From DASRIA01 sp963816975 (GTDB lineage: Bacteria > Actinomycetota > Thermoleophilia > Solirubrobacterales > JBBDJG01): DNA of 64,000 nt. The first letter of the stretch is position 1; each line of letters opens with the position of its first letter. The position numbers and the translations under genes were made by a program. This document shows positions 44,705 through 52,900 of this stretch, one piece after another. The notes below the pieces were generated by a model. The model had not been told where the DNA came from, made no database searches, and was given only the letters and a program-made list of their open reading frames with translations. The stretch lies in NCBI GenBank assembly GCA_963816975.1, contig CAWFMD010000006.1, positions 434,001-498,000 of the forward strand. The letters run 5' to 3'.

Positions 44705-44753
44705 GGACCGTGCGGCGCGAGCCGCCTGCCTCGATGCGACCATACGCGCTCCG

Positions 44754-45656
44754 ATGACCCGCCGCCGGATCCTCGTGCTGCTCGTATTGACTTCGGTGGT
44801 CGGGCTCGCCGTGGTCGGCGCCGCGCTGTTGACCGCCGACGACGATGCGCCGCGGGCGCAGCCGGCGAAGGCCCGGTCTCTGTCCGACACGAAACGCTCC
44901 GCCACGGTGTGGGCCGTCGGCGACGGCGCGGATGGCGGCGACCGCGCCAGGAAGGTCGCGGACATGATCGCGCGCTCGCGGCCGGATCGCGTGCTGTACC
45001 TCGGCGACGTGTACGACCACGGCACGGCGGAGGAGTTCGAGCGCAACTACCGCTCCATCTACGGCCGCTTCGACGGCATCACCGCGCCGACACCCGGCAA
45101 TCACGACTGGCCCAACCACGAGCAGGGCTACGACCCCTACTGGCGCAAGGCGGACTCACGCCTGCCCCAGAACCGCCACTGGTACCGCTTCAAGACCGCG
45201 GGGTGGGAGGTGCTCAGCCTCAACTCCGAAGAGCGGCACGCCGAGGGCACGCCGCAGGTGCGATGGGCCAGGAACCAGGTGCGCGAAGGCGGCACGTGCC
45301 GGATCGCCTTCTGGCACCGGCCGTTCATGAATGCCGGGCGCCACGGCGACCAGGAGGACGTCGAGCCGCTGTGGAACGCGGTGCGCGACCACGCCGTGCT
45401 GGTGCTCACCGGGCACGACCACAACATGCAGCACTTCAAGCGCACCGAGGGCATCGTGCAGCTGGTCTCGGGCGCCGGCGGCCACGCGCTGTACTCCAGC
45501 AACCAGAACGACCCCCGGCTCGTGTGGGACGAGGACGACGAGGCGGGCGCGGTGCGGCTCGAACTGCGCCGCGGCCTGGCCCGCTTCAGCTTCGTGAACG
45601 GTGCCGGTCGGACCCTGCACCACGGCAAGGTGCGCTGCCGGGCGCCGGGCGGCTGA
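44754..45656 (+). CDS. Membrane-anchored or secreted metallophosphoesterase
   Basis: 300 residues with an N-terminal signal anchor (RILVLLVLTSVVGLAVVGAALL). The calcineurin-like fold motifs follow in order: AVGDGADG, YLGDVYDHGT, TPGNHDWPN, AFWHRP and LTGHDHNMQHF. These supply the two-metal site, so phosphatase or phosphodiesterase activity outside the cytoplasm is expected. The family resembles purple acid phosphatase-like bacterial enzymes. ATG at 44754. Convergent with mrp, 18 bases between stops. Confidence 0.9.
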   Translation: MTRRRILVLLVLTSVVGLAVVGAALLTADDDAPRAQPAKARSLSDTKRSATVWAVGDGADGGDRARKVADMIARSRPDRVLYLGDVYDHGTAEEFERNYRSIYGRFDGITAPTPGNHDWPNHEQGYDPYWRKADSRLPQNRHWYRFKTAGWEVLSLNSEERHAEGTPQVRWARNQVREGGTCRIAFWHRPFMNAGRHGDQEDVEPLWNAVRDHAVLVLTGHDHNMQHFKRTEGIVQLVSGAGGHALYSSNQNDPRLVWDEDDEAGAVRLELRRGLARFSFVNGAGRTLHHGKVRCRAPGG

Positions 45657-45674
45657 GCCGCCGCAGCCCGTCGC

Positions 45675-46814
45675 TTACTGAATGACCGGCAGTTCCTTGC
45701 CGCCGAAGCCCGGGGCGGCGGCCATCGCCGGCACCTGCACCACCGGCAGCTCCCGCGGAGTCGCGGCGACGATGCCGCGGGCCAGGTGCATCAGCGACTG
45801 CGCGGCCGGCGCATCGGGGTCCTCTGCGACGAGCGGCACGCCCGCGTCGGATTGCACGCGCAGCTCTTCCTGGAGCGGGATCTTGCCGAGCAGCGGTGCC
45901 CCGATCTCGTCGGCGAGCTCCTGGCCGCCACCCTCGCCGAAGATCGTGTGACGAGTGCCGTCCGGGGTCGTGAACCCGGACATGTTCTCGACGACTCCCA
46001 GGATCTCCAGGTCGAACTTCGCGGCCATCTCGGCGGCCCGGTGAGCGACGCGCTGGGCAGCCGGCTGCGGCGTGGTCACCAGCAGCATCTTGGCCTGCGG
46101 CAGCAGCTGGGCGAGCGTCATCGAGACATCGCCCGTGCCCGGCGGCAGATCGACGAGCAGGTAGTCGAGCGCGCCCCAGTCGACGTCCTCGAGGAACTGC
46201 TGGATCGCCTTGTGCAGCATCGGCCCCCGCCACACGACGGCCGCGTTGTCCTCCACGAAGAACCCGATCGACATCACCTTCACCCCGCCGGCCGAGTCGA
46301 TCGGGAGGATCTTGCGCTGCTCCGAGACGCGCGGCTTGCCGTGCACTCCGAGCATGCGCGGCATGCTGTAGCCCCACACGTCGGCGTCCAGCGCCCCGGA
46401 CGCATGGCCCTCCAGCGCGAGCGCGGCGGCAAGGTTGGCGGTCACCGTGGACTTCCCCACGCCGCCCTTTCCGGAGGCCACGCAGATCACGTTGCGGACC
46501 TGGGCCAGCGCGCCCTGGGGCAGGCGATTGCGGCCGAGCTTCTGCTGCAGCTGGGTCTTCTCGTCCGGGCTCAGGACGTCGAACGAGACCGCCACCGAGG
46601 TGACTCCCTGGATCGCCGAGACGTTTTGTTTGACAGCATTCTCGAAGTGACTGCGAATCGGGCAGCCGGGAGTGGTCAGCGACACCATCACGCTGACGGA
46701 CCCCTGCGGGTCGATGTCGATCGAGCGGACCATGTCCAGCTCCACGATCGACCGCCGCAGCTCCGGGTCGATCACCGTGCTGAGGGCTTCGGTTACCTGT
46801 TCCTTGGTGGGCAT
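45675..46814 (-). CDS. mrp: Mrp/ApbC-type iron-sulfur cluster carrier P-loop ATPase
   Basis: About 379 residues. N-terminal MIP18/DUF59 domain (VIDPELRRSIVELDMVRSI, with TTPGCPIRSHFE and its Cys), then a ParA-like ATPase: deviant Walker A VASGKGGVGKSTVTANLA, WGALDYLLVDLPPGTGDVSM, and VVENMSGFTTPDGTRHTIFG. The CxxC found in many Mrp/Nbp35 proteins at the last motif is replaced by TTPDG; I recall this as common in actinobacteria. Helps deliver Fe-S clusters, relevant to complex I. The ATG at 46814 begins the conserved domain; a longer frame exists to 46853. Confidence 0.93.
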   Translation of the reverse strand: MPTKEQVTEALSTVIDPELRRSIVELDMVRSIDIDPQGSVSVMVSLTTPGCPIRSHFENAVKQNVSAIQGVTSVAVSFDVLSPDEKTQLQQKLGRNRLPQGALAQVRNVICVASGKGGVGKSTVTANLAAALALEGHASGALDADVWGYSMPRMLGVHGKPRVSEQRKILPIDSAGGVKVMSIGFFVEDNAAVVWRGPMLHKAIQQFLEDVDWGALDYLLVDLPPGTGDVSMTLAQLLPQAKMLLVTTPQPAAQRVAHRAAEMAAKFDLEILGVVENMSGFTTPDGTRHTIFGEGGGQELADEIGAPLLGKIPLQEELRVQSDAGVPLVAEDPDAPAAQSLMHLARGIVAATPRELPVVQVPAMAAAPGFGGKELPVIQ

Positions 46815-46873
46815 GGTGGGTATCAAACTCCAATGGGCATAGGCAGGCATCAACTCTAGCGGGAGGTGGCAAA

Positions 46874-47392
46874 GTGGCTATAGGTGCGAGATCCAGCGCG
46901 AGCAGTGTGTTCGGCGAGGAGCACACCGAGAAGCGCGAGCAGCTCGTCAAGATGCTGGAGCAGGCGTACTGGATGGAGATCGAGACGGTGATGAGCTACA
47001 TCGCGAACACGATCAACCCCGACGGTGTGAGGGCGCGCGAGGTCGTCGAGAACCTCGAGGCGGACATCCAGGAGGAGCTGGGCCACGCCCAGCAGTTCGG
47101 CGTGCGCATCAAGGAGCTGTACGGCGTGGTGCCGGGCAGCTTGGAGTTCAAGGCCGTGCAGACGTACCTCCAGCCGCCGAGCGAGCAGACCGACATCGTG
47201 CATGTGATCCGGGGTGTGATCGAGGCCGAGGGCGGCGCGATCGAGCATTACCAGGCGATCGTCGATTTCTGCGACGGATTCGACTTCGTCACGCAGGACA
47301 TGGTGATCGCCATCTTGCGCGACGAGCAGGGCCACAAGCGCCTGTTCGAGGGCTTCCTGCGCGAGTACGAGGCGGAGGGTCGCGCCCGATAA
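46874..47392 (+). CDS. Ferritin-like (bacterioferritin-type) domain protein
   Basis: 172 residues of four-helix ferritin-like fold. Helix 1 has EQAYWMEIETVMSYIANTIN, helix 2 ENLEADIQEELGHAQQFGVR (ExxH), helix 3 IRGVIEAEGGAIEHYQAIVD, helix 4 MVIAILRDEQGHKRLFEGFL (E-x2-H). Together they supply the carboxylates and His of a di-iron site. GTG start at 46874 behind GGGAGGTGG. Likely stores iron or protects against peroxide. Divergent from mrp across 59 bases, a sensible pairing for Fe-S supply. Confidence 0.88.
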   Translation: MAIGARSSASSVFGEEHTEKREQLVKMLEQAYWMEIETVMSYIANTINPDGVRAREVVENLEADIQEELGHAQQFGVRIKELYGVVPGSLEFKAVQTYLQPPSEQTDIVHVIRGVIEAEGGAIEHYQAIVDFCDGFDFVTQDMVIAILRDEQGHKRLFEGFLREYEAEGRAR

Positions 47393-47399
47393 AGACCGA

Positions 47400-47423
47400 C
47401 GGGCCCCTTTTGACGGGGGCCCG
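47400..47423. terminator. Strong hairpin terminator after the ferritin-like gene
   Basis: CGGGCCCC (47400-47407) pairs with GGGGCCCG (47416-47423) around the loop TTTTGACG. Read on the minus strand it is followed by TCGGTCTTT, so it may stop transcription from both sides. Confidence 0.7.
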
Positions 47424-47505
47424 ACGGCTGAGGGAGGAGAGGTTGCTTTGTTACTTTCTGCCGGCGTGACCCAGAGGGTCTTATGGGGCCGACAGAAACT
47501 GGGGT

Positions 47506-47522
47506 CGGCTGCTGAGCAGCCG
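47506..47522 (-). terminator. Hairpin just after the basic-protein gene
   Basis: CGGCTGCT and AGCAGCCG form a perfect 8-base inverted repeat around a single base, six bases downstream of the minus-strand stop at 47529. There is no T run, so it is at most a weak terminator or an mRNA-end stabiliser. Confidence 0.4.
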
Positions 47523-47528
47523 AAAGCC

Positions 47529-48152
47529 TTAGACGAACTGCTGCACGCGGCTCCTCGCCTGCTTGGTCTGCTGTTGCAGTTCCTTCTGCACGCGGTTGAC
47601 CTGCGGCTTGACCGCCCTCTCGACCTCGGTGCGAAGCCTGGCCGTCCGGGCCTGGGCGTGCTTGCCGTTCTTCGAGATCGAGCGCTGCGTGCTGCTGCGC
47701 TGCAGCCTCAGGAAGCGAGCCGCCTCGTTGCGGCGCTTCCGGACCACGCGGTTTGCAGCGGTCCGACGCTTGCGCAGCACGCGCAGAACGCGGTTCCGGG
47801 CGACCGTGCCCCGGCGCTCGAAACGGCGCACGTCGCGGCGCACACGATTCAGCTCCTTCTCCGCGCTGGGACGACTGGTCCAGGGCTGAATCGCGCCGAC
47901 GACTCGGTCCCGCACCTCGAGCGCGGCGCCGACCGGCACCAAGAGCGCGCTCTCGGCCACGCCCGTGACCTGGGTGACAATGCTCTCGGCCTGCTGCTTC
48001 TCCGCCGAGACCCGCTGCGTCGTCGCCGCACGGGCCGTCCGCTTGGCGGTCGTCGTGCGCCGGCGAGCAGCCTGCCGCTTGCGCGTCGCCGTGCCGCGCT
48101 TGGCGGCGGCGCTGCGCTGGGCCCGAGCTGCGTTGGTGTTCGTGGTTGCCAT
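47529..48152 (-). CDS. Very basic, histone-like protein with a phasin-like middle
   Basis: 207 residues. The first 45 are A/R/K/T-rich (AAAKRGTATRKRQAARRRTT), like histone H1-type tails. A short hydrophobic-amphipathic part follows (VTQVTGVAESALLVPVGAAL), then long Arg-rich helices (RFERRGTVARNRVLRVLRKR) to the end. The composition suggests nucleic-acid binding or coating of a polyanion. A role as a chromosome- or granule-associated protein is inference. ATG at 48152 after GAGGAGG. Upstream 48183-48357 is AT-rich and probably carries its promoter and that of the glycosylase. Confidence 0.72.
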   Translation of the reverse strand: MATTNTNAARAQRSAAAKRGTATRKRQAARRRTTTAKRTARAATTQRVSAEKQQAESIVTQVTGVAESALLVPVGAALEVRDRVVGAIQPWTSRPSAEKELNRVRRDVRRFERRGTVARNRVLRVLRKRRTAANRVVRKRRNEAARFLRLQRSSTQRSISKNGKHAQARTARLRTEVERAVKPQVNRVQKELQQQTKQARSRVQQFV

Positions 48153-48357
48153 ACTGGTTGCGCCTCCTCAGATGCGTCTAGGGTAACAAACTTACATCTA
48201 AGCTACCCAGAATCTAACAGGTCGAACACATGTTTGTCTGGAGGCAGCGGAAAGTTACACATTCTCAGCGATTTCCCGAGATCGACCGAGACGAATCGGC
48301 TTGTTAGAGCCAAAACGCCGATCCCCGGCCGGGACAGACCTCTAGAATCGCCTGCCG

Positions 48358-49134
48358 ATGCCTGAGGGAGACACGATCCTCTCGATCGCCGGCCGCCTGC
48401 GGCCCGTGCTGGTGGGGAGACCGCTCGAGAAGATCGAGACCCCGCAGCGCCGCCACGCACTCGACCGTTGGCCGGACAAGCTCGAGGGGTCGCGCGTCCG
48501 GGCGATCGACACGCACGGCAAACACCTCTTCCTGCGCTGGGACAACGGTCTCACGATCCATTCCCACCTGCGGATGTCCGGCCGCTGGCGCATCTTCGAG
48601 CGTCCGTTCGACGTGGGGCGGCGGGCCCGGGCGGCGTGGCTCGTGCTCGAGACCGCCGTCCACACGGTCGTCCAGTTCAGGGGCCCGATCCTCGAGCTGA
48701 TCCGGGACGGTCGCCTCGGCTACGACCCGTACCTGCGGCGCCTGGGTCCGGACATCCTCGCCGACGAGCTGGACTGGCCGGCGATTCTCGTGCGGCTGCG
48801 GTCGGACGATCCGACCCGGCCCGTGGCAGACGCGCTGCTGGACCAGCGCACCCTGGCGGGCATCGGCAATCTCTGGAAGAACGAGAGCCTCTACGACTGC
48901 CGGATCGACCCGTGGCGCCCGACATCGCGCGTGAGCGACGACGACCTCGAGCGGGTCGTGCGCACGGCGCGGGCGATGATGCGCCGGGAGGTCCGCCACG
49001 GCGGGCGCCTTACGGGGGGCGAGGTGTTCGAGCAGGGCGGCAAGGGGTGCCGCCGTTGCGGGGACCGCATCCGCGTCAAGGGCCAGTGGGACGAGAACCG
49101 CATGACCTACTGGTGCCCCACCTGCCAGACCTAG
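48358..49134 (+). CDS. nei: Endonuclease VIII/Fpg-family DNA glycosylase (Nei-type)
   Basis: 258-residue base-excision repair enzyme with AP-lyase activity. The N-terminal MPEGDTI supplies the catalytic Pro2 and Glu3, and the T after D fits Nei rather than Fpg. The helix-two-turn-helix is DQRTLAGIGNLWKNESLY. A C-terminal zinc finger has CRRCGDRIRVKGQ and WCPTC. Lengths match. ATG at 48358. The last 4 bases overlap the end of the convergent sulfotransferase gene. Confidence 0.92.
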   Translation: MPEGDTILSIAGRLRPVLVGRPLEKIETPQRRHALDRWPDKLEGSRVRAIDTHGKHLFLRWDNGLTIHSHLRMSGRWRIFERPFDVGRRARAAWLVLETAVHTVVQFRGPILELIRDGRLGYDPYLRRLGPDILADELDWPAILVRLRSDDPTRPVADALLDQRTLAGIGNLWKNESLYDCRIDPWRPTSRVSDDDLERVVRTARAMMRREVRHGGRLTGGEVFEQGGKGCRRCGDRIRVKGQWDENRMTYWCPTCQT

Positions 49135-49862
49135 CCGGGTGGGTGGCTCACCCGGGGCCCGGACGGATAGAAGAGCTGGTAGATCAACGCCTCCTTCTCC
49201 CGCAGCCGGTCGAGCACCTCCGCCGGCAGGTCCGGGAGGGACTCGCGATCCCCGCGGCCCGACTGGTTGATCGGTGGAGAGTCGCGCAGCCATGCGAGTG
49301 CGCCGTCGACGTCGCGCATCGACTGCCTCAAGGAGCCCTCGACCAGGTTGCCGAGGTCCGCGGTCAGCGACTCGAACCGCACGACCGCGTTGATGATCGA
49401 ATGCGCTTCGTAGGTCTGCATGATGTTGCCCTGGAAGGCGCTCGGATCTCTCCAGTAGACCGGTGACGTGAGGCGCAGGAAGCGATACGACGCAAGGCCG
49501 ATCCGGCGCGCGGTCTGGGACGAGTAGTCGGGGTCCACCAGGGACGCGCGGGACTCGTCCAGCATGAACTGCATCCAGGGCACGAACCCGGCCGCGCCAT
49601 GCTCGTACAGCCCGGCGTGCCCGGCCCGCGCGAGCCGCGTGTAGACGCCTCCGGCGCCGTCGAGGCCGTAGCTGTACAGAGACTTGTAGAGGTCGAGCGG
49701 CTCCCGCACGTTGAGGAAGTAGAACTTGTCCTTGACCGCTCTGACCATCACGTGCTTGCGGAAGCGCAGCAGGCGATCCGCGCAAAAGATCCGCAGGAAC
49801 TCCCCGACATACGTGCACCCTGTCTTGGGGTTCTCCAGGTAGCAGATCGTCTCGAAGTCCAT
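49131..49862 (-). CDS. Sulfotransferase-family protein
   Basis: About 243 residues. The start ICYLENPKTGCTYVGEFLRI matches the PAPS 5'-phosphosulfate loop, and FYFLNVREPLDLYKSLYSYG the 3'-phosphate-binding segment. The rest is helical and divergent (YWRDPSAFQGNIMQTYEAHS). It should move sulfate from PAPS to a glycan or lipid, but the substrate is not known. Two adjacent ATGs at 49865 and 49862; either could serve. It is one of two unrelated sulfotransferases in the window. Confidence 0.78.
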   Translation of the reverse strand: MDFETICYLENPKTGCTYVGEFLRIFCADRLLRFRKHVMVRAVKDKFYFLNVREPLDLYKSLYSYGLDGAGGVYTRLARAGHAGLYEHGAAGFVPWMQFMLDESRASLVDPDYSSQTARRIGLASYRFLRLTSPVYWRDPSAFQGNIMQTYEAHSIINAVVRFESLTADLGNLVEGSLRQSMRDVDGALAWLRDSPPINQSGRGDRESLPDLPAEVLDRLREKEALIYQLFYPSGPRVSHPPG

Positions 49863-49937
49863 CATGCGCGAAGTCTATGCAGCGCTCTGCCGGCCGCCGG
49901 GCGATGCCACCCGGCGCTACCCTCCGTGCAGGTAGTG

Positions 49938-52900
49938 ATGTCCGCCGCCCTCACGCATTTTTCGCCCTCGGTCCGGGAGTGGTTCGAGCGTGCCTTCGGG
50001 GAGCCCACGCCGCCTCAGGTGGAGGGCTGGCCGCCCATCGCCCGCGGCGAGAGCACCCTGATCTCGGCTCCCACCGGGTCGGGAAAGACGCTGTCCGCCT
50101 TCTTGTGGGCGATCGACCGCCTGATCGAGGAAAAAGGCCGTTCGTCCGCCGCGGGGCAGGCGGGTTCGCTCCAGGACGAAGAGGAGCGCACCAGCGTGAT
50201 CTACATCTCGCCGCTGAAGGCGCTCGGCTACGACATCGAGCGCAATCTCCAGGTGCCGCTGTCCGCGATCCCGGGGGCGGAGCGCATCCGGGTCGGCATC
50301 CGCACTGGTGACACCCCTCAGAAGGAGCGCGCGCGGATGCTGCGCCACCCGCCCGACATCCTGATCACCACTCCCGAGTCGCTGTACCTGATGCTGACCT
50401 CCCGCGCGCGCGAGGTGCTGCGGGCCGTGCAATTCGTGATCGTCGACGAGATCCATGCGGTCGCAGCCAGCAAGCGCGGCTCTCACCTGTCGCTGACGCT
50501 CGAGCGATTGGAGGAGCTGGTGCGCGCGAACGGCCGCGCGCGCCCGCTGCAGCGGATCGGGCTGTCCGCCACCCAGCGCCCGATCGAGGAGATCGGGCGG
50601 TTCCTCGGCGGTGTGGAGCAGCCCAGCGGCGAACCGCGGCCCGTGACGATCGTCGAAGCGCAGGCCGACAAGCCCCTCGACCTGCAGGTCGTGGTGCCGG
50701 TGGCCGACCTGCGCGATCCGGAGACGGACCCGATGGCCGACCCCTCCGACCCCGCGCTGGCCGTCACCGGCGACTCCGCCAGCCGCCGCTCGATCTGGCC
50801 CAGCATCTACCCGCGCGTGCTGGAGATGGTGCGCGCGCACTCCTCGACGATCGTGTTCGTCAACAACCGGCGGTTGGCCGAACGGCTGGCGCTGCGTCTC
50901 AACGATCTCGCCGACGAGCAGATCGCGCGCTCCCATCACGGCTCGCTGTCCCGCGAGGCCCGCACCGAGATCGAGGACGAGCTCAAGTCAGGGAGGCTGA
51001 CGTGCCTGGTTGCCACCAGCTCCCTCGAGCTGGGGATCGACATGGGCGCGGTCGACCTGGTCGTGCAGATCGAGTCGCCGAAGTCGGTCGCGCGCGGACT
51101 GCAGCGCGTGGGTCGCGCCGGCCACACGCTGTCGCAGGTGTCGAAGGGGCGCCTGTTCCCGAAGTTCCGCGCCGACCTCGTCGAGTGCGCCGTGGTCACC
51201 AAGCTGATGCGCGAGCGCGCGATCGAGGCGACCGTGATCCCGCGCCTGCCGCTCGACGTGCTCGCCCAGCACGTGGTCGCGATGGTCGCGGGGGAGGACT
51301 GGAGCGTCGATGACGTGCTGCGCGTCGTGACCTCGGCGTATCCCTATCGCGACCTGTCGGCGGCGCAGCTCGAGAACGTGCTCGACATGCTCGACGGCCG
51401 CTATCCCTCCGAGGAGTTCGCCGAGCTGCGGCCGCGGCTGGTCTGGGACCGCATCGAGGGAACCCTGCGTGCGCGCCGCGGCTCGCTGAAGCTGGCGGTC
51501 ACGAACGCCGGCACGATCCCCGACCGCGGCCTCTACGGCGTGCACCTGCCGGACGGCCGCCGCGTGGGCGAGCTGGACGAGGAGATGGTCTACGAGGCAC
51601 GCGTGGGTCAGGCGTTCCGGCTCGGCTCCACGACGTGGCGCATCGAGGACATCACGCGCGACCGCGTGATCGTCACGCCGGCGCCCGAGGTCCCGGGGGC
51701 GATTCCCTTCTGGAAGGGCGACGGGATCGGGCGCACGTTCGAGCTCGGCTCGGCGGTGGGAGCATTCCAGCGCGAGGTGTCCGAGATGTCGCTGCGGCCC
51801 GCCCTGGAGCTGCTGCGCGGCGACTATCACCTGGACGAGTTCGCGGCCGACAACGTCTACCGCTATCTGAGCGAGCAGCGCGAGGCCACACGCGTCGTGC
51901 CGTCGGACCGCACGATCGTGATCGAGCGCTTCCGCGACGAGATCGGGGACTGGCGCCTGTGCGTGCTGACCCCGTTCGGCGGTCGCGTGCATGCCGCGTG
52001 GGCGATGGCCGTGTCGGCGCGCCTGCGAGCGGAGCGCGAGCTCGACCCCGACGCGATCTGGTCGGACGACGGCGTGATCCTGCACCTGCCCGACGCGGAT
52101 GACCCGCCGCCTGCGGACCTCGCGCTGCTCGACGCGGAGGAGGTGGAGGAGCTGATCACCGCCGAGCTGGGCAACACCGCGCTGTTCGGCTCGCGCTTCC
52201 GCGAGGCGGCCGCCCGCTCCCTGCTGATCCCGCGCCGCATGCCGAACCAGCGCACGCCGCTGTGGCAGCAGCGGCTGAAGGCACAGGGGCTGCTGCAGGT
52301 CGCGCGGCGGTTCGGCGAGTTCCCCGTCGTGCTGGAGACCTATCGCGAGTGCCTGCAGGACTGGCTCGACCTGCCCTCGTTGAAAACGCTGCTGGAGCGG
52401 CTCGAGCGTCGCGACCTCGCGCTCGTCGAGGTGGAGACCCCGACGGCCTCGCCCTTTGCGCAGAGCCTGCTGTTCGACTACATCGCCACGTACATGTACG
52501 AGGGCGACACGCCGCGCGCGGAGCAACGCGCCGCGGCACTGGCACTCGACCGCGACCTGCTGCGCGAGCTGCTCGGCTCCGAGGAGTTGCGCGAGCTGAT
52601 CGACCCGGATGCGCTGGCCATGGTGGAGGAGCAGCTCCAGCGACTCGATCCCGCCCGCGCGGCCGGTGACGCCGACCAGCTGCACGACGTGCTGCGCACG
52701 CTCGGCGACCTCTCCGACGCGGAGCTGCAGGCGCGCGTCGTCCCCGGCATCGACGCGCAGCGGCCGGCCGCGCGGCTCGTGAGCGAGCGGCGCGCGGTGA
52801 AGATCCGCCTTGCGGGAGAGCAGCGCTGGATCGACGCCGGCGATGCGGGCATGTACCGCGATGCGCTCGGCGCGGTGCCGCCCGCGGGGCTGCCCGCGCA

